A stretch of 57,876 nucleotides of DNA from JALQUL01 sp964556425 (GTDB lineage Bacteria; Pseudomonadota; Gammaproteobacteria; Burkholderiales; Burkholderiaceae_C): assembly GCA_964556425.1 (NCBI GenBank), contig CAZKWC010000013.1:1-57876 (forward strand). Direction: 5' to 3'. Position 1 is the first letter of the stretch. Every line of letters begins with the position of its first letter. The notes beneath the pieces were generated by a model. It saw nothing but the letters and a program-made list of their open reading frames with translations, was not told where the DNA came from and did no database searches. A program made the position numbers and the translations under genes. This document shows positions 18,241 to 26,994 of the stretch, one piece after another.

Positions 18241-18639
18241 ATGAAAAGTGTGCTACGGAAATGGTTTTTTGTGCTGGTTTTGGGTTTAGGCTTATCGCCT
18301 ATTTACACACCACAAGTACTAGCCAAAGATACACCGTTACCTATTACTAGTGGCGTTGTTTCCCTCACTCAATTACCACCTCAAGCGAAACAAGTTTACC
18401 AACTTATTTTAAAAGGTGGGCCATTCGAGTTTGAAAAAGATGGTACTGTGTTTGGTAATCGTGAAAGAATTTTACCCACGCAAAAACGTGGATATTACCG
18501 CGAATACACAGTCAAAACTCCTTACCTTTCGCACCGTGGTGCTAAACGTATTGTGTGTGGCGGTTGGGTTGTTATTCAACCAGAGGCGTGTTATTACACA
18601 GATGACCATTACGCAAGTTTTCGCAAAATTCAACCTTAA
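18241..18639 (+). CDS. Secreted barnase-type guanyl-specific ribonuclease
   Basis: A 132-residue RNase of the N1/T1-barnase family with a signal peptide (about 1-28, ending VLA). The mature part aligns by eye with barnase: FGNRE (71-75); YYRE with general base Glu88; Arg99 and Arg103 in HRGAKRI; and DDHYASF with general acid His123. All catalytic positions are present, so it should be active. Two cysteines (106, 117) could form a disulphide. It is followed 88 bases later by a barstar-family inhibitor. Export to periplasm or outside is inferred. Confidence 0.9.
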   Translation: MKSVLRKWFFVLVLGLGLSPIYTPQVLAKDTPLPITSGVVSLTQLPPQAKQVYQLILKGGPFEFEKDGTVFGNRERILPTQKRGYYREYTVKTPYLSHRGAKRIVCGGWVVIQPEACYYTDDHYASFRKIQP

Positions 18640-18727
18640 TATCTTCGATTGCTTTTAAAGCAATTGATATTTTTATCGTGTCATTCGTGACCAACCCTTT
18701 TGTTTTTCAATTTAAAGAAGTAAAAAA

Positions 18728-19347
18728 ATGATGAAGGATCGTGAACCAGACCTGCAAGTGGATAATCCACTTCGCTCGGTTAGAAGTAATATCGTGCAGT
18801 CAATTAGAGCCTTTACTGTGCCCCAATTGCAAGAAGCAGCTAAACAAATGAATCATAATTTCTTTTATGCCAATTTAGCCAACGTGCAAGGCAAACAAGA
18901 TTTATTGGATACCGTTTCAGCTCAGTTCAATTTGCCAACTCATTTTGGCAAAAACTTTGATGCACTCTACGATTGTATTACTGACCCACTTCATAAATCT
19001 GGCCCTCAAGCTGGTTTTATTGTGGTGCTTGAGCATATTCCTGCCAACAGCAAATTTGACAAAGAATCACGCGAACAATTATTAGATATTTTCCGCGATG
19101 CATCTGACTACTGGAATGATAGGAAAGTACCTTTCCGCTGTTTCTATTCTTTTCAGTAGCCCGTTCCGCACAAAATGGCCAAGTGGAACGGGCTAATGAG
19201 GCAGTTGAAGGTGAAGAAATCGAAGATCCAAATGCAGAACCAATGCCAACCGATAAACTCGTTGACATCTCTCCTTTGGCTCTACGTATGAGTAGCCCAT
19301 TTAATGCAGGTTATTGGTTAACCGCAACTTCTACAGTGACCGCTTAA
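18728..19347 (+). CDS. Barstar-family ribonuclease inhibitor, apparent -1 frameshift near the end
   Basis: Cytosolic inhibitor expected to protect against the RNase encoded just upstream. The first frame gives 143 residues (18728-19159). The barstar domain covers about residues 25-143, with FGKNFDALYDCI typical of the inhibitory face and ending FRCFYSF. One base back, from 19153, a frame of 64 codons runs without stop to 19347, giving an acidic proline-containing tail. The switch falls on a run of four T (19150-19153). This may be a lost T in the sequence, a real mutation, or frameshifting. The inhibitor domain is whole either way. Confidence 0.82.
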
Positions 19348-19384
19348 TTTAGTTTTAGCTCACTAGGCTTTTAAAGCCAAAATA

Positions 19385-19422
19385 AAAAAACCGCTACTAC
19401 TCGAAGTACTAGCGGTTTTTTT
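19385..19422. terminator. Bidirectional terminator between barstar and rsmA
   Basis: An outer 12-bp stem (from 19385 and up to 19422) with an A tract on one side and a T tract on the other encloses a 4-bp inner stem past one mismatch. It serves both converging units. Confidence 0.88.
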
Positions 19423-19435
19423 CTAGCCTAAAAAT

Positions 19436-20233
19436 TTAGAGAGTAGGTGTAATTAAATCTTGTGTTGCATAAGCAAAATCGATGTACTCATCTACAGAGA
19501 CCTCTTCTGCACGTCTTTGCATATCAAAATTACCTACATAATTTTTTTCCTTAGCCCAAGCACCCAAGGTCGCTTTTAGAATCTTTCGTCTTTGACTAAA
19601 CGCAATTTTCACAATGTTTTCTAAATGACCAGCCGGTAAAAAAGCAGACGGACAGTTACTAGGTAATGGAATCATCCGCACAATCGCACTATCTACTCTT
19701 GGTGGAGGCGTAAAACAATCGGAGGGCACAAACAAGATATTTTCCATCTCGTATCTGGCCTGAAGCATAACCGACAACCTGCCATACTGCGCCGTTTTAG
19801 GTTTCGCCACCATACGGTCAATTACTTCTTTTTGCAACATAAAATGCTGATCTTGCACGACAGCTGCATATTGCAACAAATGAAACAAAATAGGTGTTGA
19901 AATGTTGTAGGGCAAATTTCCAACTACACGCATAGTGGGATTTTGCTCGTTAATAAACTGAGAAAAATCAACCGTTAAAACATCGGCCTCAACTACTGTT
20001 AACTGCGGCCAGTGACGTAATTTTGCGGCCAAGTCGCGGTCTAACTCGACTACCAACAACTTGTCCAAAGATTTAATTAAAGGCGCTGTCATAGCACCCA
20101 GACCAGGCCCAATCTCCACCATATTGTCTTTAGCAAGAGGCGCTATACCATCAATGATGTCCTCAATCATGGCTTGGTCGGATAAAAAGTGTTGCCCAAA
20201 TCGCTTGCGAGGGGCATGTCCATTTAATTTCAA
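19436..20233 (-). CDS. rsmA: 16S rRNA (adenine(1518)-N6/adenine(1519)-N6)-dimethyltransferase
   Basis: Dimethylates two adjacent adenines near the 3' end of 16S rRNA during 30S maturation (KsgA). It has 265 residues. Seen: RKRFGQHFL (9-17), SAM-binding EIGPGLGAMT (40-49), and the catalytic NLPYNIS (106-112). The start is a TTG at 20231-20233; no in-frame ATG precedes the conserved N-terminus, so a rare start codon is needed. It begins 18 bases after the surA stop, so it is co-transcribed. In many proteobacteria pdxA lies between surA and rsmA; it is absent here. Confidence 0.96.
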   Translation of the reverse strand: MKLNGHAPRKRFGQHFLSDQAMIEDIIDGIAPLAKDNMVEIGPGLGAMTAPLIKSLDKLLVVELDRDLAAKLRHWPQLTVVEADVLTVDFSQFINEQNPTMRVVGNLPYNISTPILFHLLQYAAVVQDQHFMLQKEVIDRMVAKPKTAQYGRLSVMLQARYEMENILFVPSDCFTPPPRVDSAIVRMIPLPSNCPSAFLPAGHLENIVKIAFSQRRKILKATLGAWAKEKNYVGNFDMQRRAEEVSVDEYIDFAYATQDLITPTL

Positions 20234-20251
20234 ATTATTCTCTTTTAAGTA

Positions 20252-21670
20252 TTAAAAACGGGGCATCTCTTTGAGTTCAATAAACGCACGTTCTTTGATT
20301 TCTTTTAGCCAGTCTTTTTGTAGTTGCTCTACTTTCTCTTCACGTAATAGCGCACGAATTCTTTCTCTTACCGGAGGCTTTTCGACTGTACTAGCTTTGC
20401 GATCTAAAACCTGAATCAGATGCACACCAAAACGAGAAACGATAGGTGGAGAAACTTCACCAATTGTGAGCTGATTCATGACTTTTTCAAACTCAGGTAC
20501 AAACTGCGCAGGACCCGCCCAACCTAAATCGCCACCATTGGCAGCTGATCCATCTTGTGACACGCTAGAGGCAACGCTTTCAAATGTTTTATTGCCATTT
20601 TGAATTTGTTGACGAAGTGCTGTCAATTGAGCGATTTGTCCTTGCTTAGAAACTCCCTCGACAGAACGAAGCAAAATATGCCTAGCTCTAGTTTCGGGTA
20701 CCCAAATTAGGTTACTTAACTGCGAGCGTTTATCGAGTAATTTTAATATATGCCAACCAGCACCTGACTGCACTAATTGTGTCACTTGACCTGTCTTTAA
20801 ATTTTGAACCGCATCAACAAATAATGTCGGATATTTATCAGGGTCGCGATAACCCATTCCTTTGGCATCTGACTCTGTTGATGGAAGCTGAAACTCATTT
20901 CTAATAGCCACAAAATTATTACCGTTCTGTGCCTGCTTTAAGACTTTTTCTGCTAAGGCCAAGGCTTGTTTTTGTTGTTCCGAACTTGCATTTTCAGCAA
21001 CAGGAATTAATAGCTGAGCAATATTAATTTCTTGTTTGCGATCAGCTGCAATAGCGGTCGGACTTATTAAGGCCTGATATTGACCTAGGCGTGCTTCGAT
21101 GTCGAAATCACTTACTCTAGCCCTTGAATCGACAAAACGTTCTTTGGCTTTTTGTAAATACAATTGAGTTTTTAAACGTTCACGAAAATCAGCAATAGAA
21201 AGCCCATCTTTTTGCACCTGTTGGAGAAGTTCAGCAGGTGAAATCTGATTTTGCTGAGCAATCAATGCCACTGCGCCATCTATTGACTTAATATCAACGG
21301 TATATCCTGTTTCTTGAACTGCATGGATTTGTAACTTTTCTAATACCAAATCATCAAACGCCTGCTTCACTAATTCTTGTTTGTCCTTTTCGGAAAGTGA
21401 AGTGATTTTTAATTGTCGTTGTATTTGGTCAAAACGTTTTTTTAACTCTTTGTTGGTAATAATATCATTAGCAACATGCGCCACAATAAAATCAGAAATT
21501 GCACTATTAGCTTGGCTGTTACTAGAACTAGGATCAACTAAAAAAGCTTGTACTGTTTCATCGTATTTTTTTATGTCTACTCTAATAGATTGAGCCGATG
21601 CGACCATTAAAGACATGTTTGCTGAAACAAGAAAAATAACGATAGCTAGTTTTTTATACTTAAAACTCAA
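20252..21670 (-). CDS. surA: Periplasmic peptidyl-prolyl isomerase and outer-membrane protein chaperone SurA
   Basis: Chaperone for unfolded outer-membrane proteins. It has 472 residues. A signal peptide covers about 1-26 (VASAQ), then a SurA N-terminal helical domain, two parvulin domains (about 210-310 and 325-425, the second with GGDLGWAGPAQFVPEFE), and a C-terminal helix. The start appears to be TTG at 21668-21670 with an AGGAG site; the next in-frame ATG would cut into the signal peptide. It lies 250 bases after lptD, whose assembly it supports, and directly before rsmA. Confidence 0.95.
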   Translation of the reverse strand: MSFKYKKLAIVIFLVSANMSLMVASAQSIRVDIKKYDETVQAFLVDPSSSNSQANSAISDFIVAHVANDIITNKELKKRFDQIQRQLKITSLSEKDKQELVKQAFDDLVLEKLQIHAVQETGYTVDIKSIDGAVALIAQQNQISPAELLQQVQKDGLSIADFRERLKTQLYLQKAKERFVDSRARVSDFDIEARLGQYQALISPTAIAADRKQEINIAQLLIPVAENASSEQQKQALALAEKVLKQAQNGNNFVAIRNEFQLPSTESDAKGMGYRDPDKYPTLFVDAVQNLKTGQVTQLVQSGAGWHILKLLDKRSQLSNLIWVPETRARHILLRSVEGVSKQGQIAQLTALRQQIQNGNKTFESVASSVSQDGSAANGGDLGWAGPAQFVPEFEKVMNQLTIGEVSPPIVSRFGVHLIQVLDRKASTVEKPPVRERIRALLREEKVEQLQKDWLKEIKERAFIELKEMPRF

Positions 21671-21840
21671 TTCCCTACTCCTAATTATGTTGATCTTGGT
21701 GCTATTTTGTTTTGATCAACTAGAATAATTGAAAAATTATTTACAAAATATTCTGCTACCCTTTGTAGCATTTTAAATATCGAACTATACGACCTACCAG
21801 ATTAATTTCAAAAAATTATGTAATTAAAAACCTAGCTAGC

Positions 21841-21875
21841 AATAGTCCACACGACTATTACTCGTGTGGACTATT
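21841..21875 (-). other. Perfect hairpin between lptD and surA
   Basis: Arms of 14 bases (21841-21854 and 21862-21875) pair perfectly around a 7-nt loop, 46 bases past the lptD stop. No T tract follows directly on the minus strand, so it may be a weak terminator, a processing site or a 3'-end stabiliser. Confidence 0.6.
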
Positions 21876-21920
21876 CAAAAAGCTTATATAAGACTTTATA
21901 TTTTACTTTCTGTAAGTACT

Positions 21921-24251
21921 TTATTCAAAGTTACTAAAACGATTAGGTGTATCAACTTGTTCTCTTAAGTACTGGTAACGAGGAATATTGTTTCGTAAAG
22001 TTTTTAATGCGCCAGGACCAAATGAGCCAAAACCAACTAACTCCAATTGAAATAAGATTCTTCTGTTACTTGTTGCACTACTGCTGCTGACATTTTCAAT
22101 CACTGTACGAGCAACCCAGCAACCCGCTTCATATTCAAAACCAAGAATAGAATCGACCATCTTATTCTCAGTCAAGCTGTAATTTAATCGACCTAAAGTA
22201 AACCATCTCCCACTACTAACTGCCGCTTCTGAATTATCGCTACGCGCACCAAAAAGATCGGCCATTGGCCATTGCCAAGATAGCTCTGTTTGCTCGCTCA
22301 CGCCCCTTTGATAACGATAAGCGGCGCTGACCACATGAAAATCTTTAGGTGTGTATCGAACCCCTAACACACCACGATTTAAACGTGACTCACTTGGACT
22401 GACCTGTTGAGTAGTTTCAAATGACCATCGAGGATCCCAGTTGACCGTAGCACCAAATAACATGTCACTCAGACGCTCAGTTTCGACTTTATTACCAGGC
22501 AGAATCACTTGTTGATCTTCAAAGCGTAAACGTTGTGCCATACCCAAACGAATTAACTCTGCGCCGTTATTTGCATCTAAAAATTTAGAGCTGAGACCAT
22601 AGGTAAAGACGTTAGCATCGGGAATACGGCTATTGCCAGAATAAGGATTTTCAGTAAACAATGCGGCAAAGTTAAAATCTCGGGCTGCCGAATCATAATT
22701 AGGTAATAAACTTTGCTCACGGAATGGCGTGTAAACATAAAAACCTCTAGGCTCTAAGGTTTGAATCAAATCACGACCCCACATATTAATTGAGCGATCA
22801 AAAATTAAACCAGAATCTAGACTAAAAGTGGGTACAGATACTTGTGCTGTTTTACTACCATCTTTAAGCGCAGTATCGAACTGGTAGGCACTATTATGAA
22901 ACTTTAATTTAGGTGTTATGAAATGGGCAGGTGACTTAAAAGGACGACTTACTTCAATTTCATTAAAGGCCCGAGTACCATTTGTTTGCAAAGTAATTGC
23001 TGGGTCTGACTTGAATTTGGTTATTTCAGTATTTGCCTTGAGGTTAAAACCACTGTTCACATTCACCGCATCGTAATTTAAATACCAATGGGGTAAACGA
23101 TCATAAGGTGGGCTAATCACAGCACCGGGGTCTTGCAGTGTTTGCCATTTTGAAAATTTAAGACCACTTGACCAAGATCCCCTACGCCAGTCAAGATCTA
23201 CGTTGGTGGGTAACAAACGCTGAGTTAAAGCACCTGAAGCACGGGGAAAATCACGCCAATAATTATTATCACTGACTCGATTGAACTCTACATTTAATAA
23301 AAGCCCACCCACTGTTGAGCCTGCCGGTATATATTGCTGATGATTAGCGTTAACACCCCAGCGCTTATCGTTATTTCTAAGCTTGTCTGACGGCATGACA
23401 TCGACATTCATGGTGCCTGAAAGTGTTGGGTTTAAGTAACGAAACTCAGTCCCTAAGTTAACCCCTCGCTTAGAGCTTAATGTAGGTGTTAATGTGACAT
23501 CATAATTAGGAGCTAAATTAACATAATAAGGAGTGACAATTTCTAAGCCACTCACATTATCCGATGCAACAGAAGGTGGCAGAAAACCAGTTTTGCGATC
23601 GGAGTTGAGTGGAAAACTCATATAGGGGAGGGCAAAAATGGGAACCTGTTTAAGCTTAACTACTGCACCATATGCCTCACCAACATTCTCCTCTGAGTCA
23701 GTATCAATTCGACTGGCTTCAAGTACCCAATCGGGTAACCATTTGGATCCTGGTATTCTGGTACAAGTGCTATAACTAGCATTAGTGATGGTGGCCTTTT
23801 TATCACCTAAAAAATCAATTTTATCGGCTTCACCATTGCCACCATTAGCTAAAAACTGATATTGCGGTTTTAAAAAGTACCCTTTAAAGGTTTCTAACTG
23901 AAATTGCGCTTCAGGCCCTTCAAAAGTATTTCCTAAGCGATTGAGACGAACATTACCAGTTGCTGAAACTTGATCTTTACTTTGTTCATATTCTACTAAA
24001 TCGGCTTTGAGAACCGTACCAGGTTTACGAAACTCTGCAGCTCCCTCAACAATCACTTTATCTTCTGTTGAGCCTGTGACTTTATCGCCACTAACGTAAA
24101 TGGCGGAGGATTTAATTGCCTCAACTGAAAGTTTTTCTTCGAGCTTTGGACTAACAGTTAAACTATTGGTTTGGGCCCAGGCCGATTGTCCGCCAAAAGC
24201 GAGCTGAATTAAGATGAATAAGGGGGACAATCGATGTGTTTTGACAAACAT
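21921..24251 (-). CDS. lptD: LPS-assembly protein LptD
   Basis: Outer-membrane beta-barrel that, with LptE, inserts lipopolysaccharide into the outer leaflet. It has 776 residues. A signal peptide covers about 1-26 (SAWAQ), then an LptA-like jellyroll domain (about 50-190, with ATGNVRL) and a long barrel domain. Only two cysteines are present, in STCTRIP and AGCWVAR, so one inter-domain disulphide at most can form, against four cysteines in E. coli. The gene diverges from amgK across 116 bases. surA follows downstream. Confidence 0.96.
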   Translation of the reverse strand: MFVKTHRLSPLFILIQLAFGGQSAWAQTNSLTVSPKLEEKLSVEAIKSSAIYVSGDKVTGSTEDKVIVEGAAEFRKPGTVLKADLVEYEQSKDQVSATGNVRLNRLGNTFEGPEAQFQLETFKGYFLKPQYQFLANGGNGEADKIDFLGDKKATITNASYSTCTRIPGSKWLPDWVLEASRIDTDSEENVGEAYGAVVKLKQVPIFALPYMSFPLNSDRKTGFLPPSVASDNVSGLEIVTPYYVNLAPNYDVTLTPTLSSKRGVNLGTEFRYLNPTLSGTMNVDVMPSDKLRNNDKRWGVNANHQQYIPAGSTVGGLLLNVEFNRVSDNNYWRDFPRASGALTQRLLPTNVDLDWRRGSWSSGLKFSKWQTLQDPGAVISPPYDRLPHWYLNYDAVNVNSGFNLKANTEITKFKSDPAITLQTNGTRAFNEIEVSRPFKSPAHFITPKLKFHNSAYQFDTALKDGSKTAQVSVPTFSLDSGLIFDRSINMWGRDLIQTLEPRGFYVYTPFREQSLLPNYDSAARDFNFAALFTENPYSGNSRIPDANVFTYGLSSKFLDANNGAELIRLGMAQRLRFEDQQVILPGNKVETERLSDMLFGATVNWDPRWSFETTQQVSPSESRLNRGVLGVRYTPKDFHVVSAAYRYQRGVSEQTELSWQWPMADLFGARSDNSEAAVSSGRWFTLGRLNYSLTENKMVDSILGFEYEAGCWVARTVIENVSSSSATSNRRILFQLELVGFGSFGPGALKTLRNNIPRYQYLREQVDTPNRFSNFE

Positions 24252-24367
24252 AAAATATCTCTGGTTAGTGGCCCAACAAATGGCAAAAAGCCAAATGATA
24301 GCGATTCTATAAAACTATTTGTAGAATGGATTATCTATTACAACAACGCATTTATTTCTTTTTTGTT

Positions 24368-25471
24368 ATGACAACTAATAATCAAACCCCAAATACTATT
24401 CAACCATCGACTATAGATTGGTCAGACCTTGCTCGAAAAAAGCTATTTGAAGAGTGGCTATTAAAAATACAAAACAAAAAAAATTTTACTGTTCAACAAA
24501 TGGCTTTAGCAAGTGCCGATGCCAGTTTTAGACGCTATTTTAGGATTCAAACTGAATTGGGGCAAAGTTTAATTGTGATGGATGCCCCACCAGATAAAGA
24601 AAATAACGCTCAATTTGTTAAAGTGAATGCTATTTTAGCGAAGTCTGATGTTTTAGTGCCTGAAATTTTAGACTGGAATCAAGAAAATGGCTTTTTACTT
24701 CTATCAGACCTAGGGAAATCTACTCTATTAGACTGCATAGACAAAGAAAACCCTTACAACAACTTGCTTTATTTTAAAAAAGCAGTTGCAGACCTCATCA
24801 AAATTCAATTAAACGCTTCCACACAAACTTTAGCTGTTTTTGATGACCACTTTATTGCCCGTGAACTAGGTTTGTTTCCAGAATGGTATTTAAAAGCAAA
24901 TAAGGGAATTACTCTTGATAACAGTCAGCAAGACACGCTTGATAAAACCTTCAAATTAATTGCCGCTAATAATTTAGCCAGCGCCCAAGTATTTATGCAC
25001 CGCGACTATATGCCGCGTAATTTAATGCCAAGCCTGCAAAGCCTAGATAAGCCAGAAATTCAAATGGGCATTTTAGATTTTCAAGATGCCGTTAAAGGTC
25101 CAATTACCTATGACATAGCTAGTCTAATGAAAGACGCATTTTGGAGTTGGGAAGAGGATTTTGTATTAGAAGTAACCGTAAGGTATTGGGAACAAGCGAG
25201 AGCGGCTGGACTACCCGTGGCAGATGATTTTGGTGATTTTTATAGAAGCGTAGAATGGATGGGCTTACAACGACACTTAAAAATTGCGGGAATTTTTTCT
25301 AGATTGACTATTCGAGATGGCAAAAGCAAATATCTAGCCGATGTTCCGCGTTTTATTCACTACATCCGTGGTACAGCACTACGCTACCGAGAGCTATTTC
25401 CATTGGCAAGACTAATTGACAAAATTGAAGGATATGAAAATCTTTCTGGTTTTGCCTATGGCCGAGTTTAA
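24368..25471 (+). CDS. amgK: Anomeric N-acetylmuramate/N-acetylglucosamine kinase AmgK (aminoglycoside-phosphotransferase fold)
   Basis: Kinase of the cell-wall recycling pathway, which in Pseudomonas makes MurNAc-1-phosphate. It has 367 residues from the chosen start. Seen: catalytic loop HRDYMPRN (211-218) and metal-binding ILDFQD (235-240), both typical of this kinase fold. The frame opens at 24326, but a TAGAAT box there may be the -10, so the ATG at 24368 is preferred; no ribosome site is clear. Its position divergent from lptD is where amgK lies in many proteobacteria. The usual partner murU is not next to it; rsmE follows. Confidence 0.83.
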   Translation: MTTNNQTPNTIQPSTIDWSDLARKKLFEEWLLKIQNKKNFTVQQMALASADASFRRYFRIQTELGQSLIVMDAPPDKENNAQFVKVNAILAKSDVLVPEILDWNQENGFLLLSDLGKSTLLDCIDKENPYNNLLYFKKAVADLIKIQLNASTQTLAVFDDHFIARELGLFPEWYLKANKGITLDNSQQDTLDKTFKLIAANNLASAQVFMHRDYMPRNLMPSLQSLDKPEIQMGILDFQDAVKGPITYDIASLMKDAFWSWEEDFVLEVTVRYWEQARAAGLPVADDFGDFYRSVEWMGLQRHLKIAGIFSRLTIRDGKSKYLADVPRFIHYIRGTALRYRELFPLARLIDKIEGYENLSGFAYGRV

Positions 25472-25503
25472 AAAACTTGCTCTTTGATTGTTTAAAGTCA
25501 TCT

Positions 25504-26247
25504 ATGAACCCACGCATTTATCACCCATTGCCTTTACAAGCACAGCAAATTCTTGACCTTCCGGAAAGCGCCAGTCGTCATATTCAGGTTTTAAGATTAC
25601 AACCTGGAGACGAGCTAGCGGTATTTGGTTTCGCCAATCAGGAATGGCGTTGTACGGTGGTGCAAATGGGGCGCAAAATTGTACAAATACAAGCCCATGA
25701 TTTTGTAGTGACTAATTTGGAAAATCAACGCACTGTACATTTGTGGGTAGGCTTAACCGCCAACGAAAGAATGGACTATTTAATTGAAAAGGCTACTGAA
25801 CTAGGGGCCAACTCAATTACTCCAATCGCAGCTGATCGTAGTGTTTTAAAACTAACCGGTGACCGGGCTGAAAAAAGATTGGCACATTGGCAAGGTATTG
25901 CAGTTGCGGCTTGCGAACAAAGTGGTCGCAACACAGTACCTGCCATCTATGGTGTACAAACACTTCAACAAGCTATCAAAGCATTAGCTGGCCCTTTATT
26001 TCCCGCCCCTATTCAGCCCCTTATCTTATCTTTAGCATCCGATGCCACCACTTTAAAATCAATCACTAATGGTGAAACTCTAGAACCACAAGCAGTAATT
26101 TTATTATCGGGGCCTGAGGGTGGCTGGACGGCCTCAGAAGAAGCCCTAGCACGAGGCGCTGGTTTTGCTGCTGTAAGTTTAGGTAAACGAGTTTTAAGAG
26201 CTGACACTGCCCCAATAGCCGCTTTGGCAGTTTTGACTTGTGAATAG
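25504..26247 (+). CDS. rsmE: 16S rRNA (uracil(1498)-N3)-methyltransferase
   Basis: Methylates U1498 of 16S rRNA, using a knotted SPOUT fold and SAM. It has 247 residues from the ATG at 25504; the frame is open a little further upstream. Seen: N-terminal PUA-like part with SRHIQVLRLQPGD, ATELGANSITPI, and the SAM-binding knot LLSGPEGGWTASEE followed by LGKRVLRADTAP. It starts 32 bases after amgK, so it is probably in the same transcript although the functions differ. Confidence 0.95.
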   Translation: MNPRIYHPLPLQAQQILDLPESASRHIQVLRLQPGDELAVFGFANQEWRCTVVQMGRKIVQIQAHDFVVTNLENQRTVHLWVGLTANERMDYLIEKATELGANSITPIAADRSVLKLTGDRAEKRLAHWQGIAVAACEQSGRNTVPAIYGVQTLQQAIKALAGPLFPAPIQPLILSLASDATTLKSITNGETLEPQAVILLSGPEGGWTASEEALARGAGFAAVSLGKRVLRADTAPIAALAVLTCE

Positions 26248-26401
26248 ATTGGTATTAAAGCCTGGGTCAAAAGTTTTTAGTGCCAATCGTCAATAATGAG
26301 CAATTTTGCCGAATCTTGCAGGTATTTAAAGTCTTCATTAGGTTTTGCTAGCTCTATTTGGCTATGATTAGCTTATTCCGTTTTTATTTTGAAGAGGTTT
26401 T

Positions 26402-26863
26402 ATGGGACTATTTGACCAAGTTTTAGGCGCAGTTTTAAATAATGTGCAATCTGACTCTAATGGTGGTGGCTTGTCTAGCTTAATTAGCTTAGCTGCCAAC
26501 AATCCTCAACTTATTCAGGTGGCCACTCAGTTGTTAAGCAACGATGGCGAAATGGGTGGTTTAGCTGGTTTGACTCAAAAGTTCCAAGAGGCTGGTTTAG
26601 GCCAGGTTTTAGGCTCATGGGTAGGCTCAGGCGTTAATCAAGCGATTACCCCTGAAAACATTCAAAGTGTTTTAGGTAGCGAAGCAGTCTCAGGTGTGGC
26701 TTCACGTTTAGGCGTGGACCCTAGCCAAGCCTCAGATATGCTAGCTCAATATTTACCAGGTATTGTCGATAGCTTGACCCCCGATGGACAAGCTCCAGAA
26801 CAAGGCTTTGGTAACACTGCCGATCTAATGGGCATGTTGGGCGGCTTAATCAAAACCTCCTAA
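26402..26863 (+). CDS. YidB-like protein (DUF937 family)
   Basis: Protein of unknown function, 153 residues, rich in Gly, Leu and Gln with no membrane segment or signal peptide. The family's C-terminal pattern is present: VSGVASRLGVDPSQASDML followed by YLPGIVDSLTPDG. The N-terminus (LFDQVLGAVL) also fits the YidB group. The ATG has an AAGAGG site. It is monocistronic: about 150 bases follow rsmE, and a strong terminator lies after it. Confidence 0.88.
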   Translation: MGLFDQVLGAVLNNVQSDSNGGGLSSLISLAANNPQLIQVATQLLSNDGEMGGLAGLTQKFQEAGLGQVLGSWVGSGVNQAITPENIQSVLGSEAVSGVASRLGVDPSQASDMLAQYLPGIVDSLTPDGQAPEQGFGNTADLMGMLGGLIKTS

Positions 26864-26926
26864 CCATTCGCTTAAAACCGATTTAAAAAATTTCTTTATG
26901 TCTTCCTAGTCAGTAGTCAAAGAAAT

Positions 26927-26956
26927 AAAGGGCTTCAATTTATTGAAGCCCTTTTT
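26927..26956. terminator. Bidirectional terminator between yidB-like and M20 genes
   Basis: Perfect 12-bp arms (26927-26938 and 26943-26954) have a four-base loop; T residues follow on the plus strand and an A/T-rich tract on the minus strand. It ends both converging genes. Confidence 0.88.
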
Positions 26957-26994
26957 CATTAATGCAAAATAATTTAAATACTTAAGCCTGTAGT

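Noticed and set aside
19017..19268. Minus-strand open frame of 83 codons across the barstar end
   Set aside because: It is antisense to the barstar tail, has no ribosome site, and its composition follows from the opposite frame.
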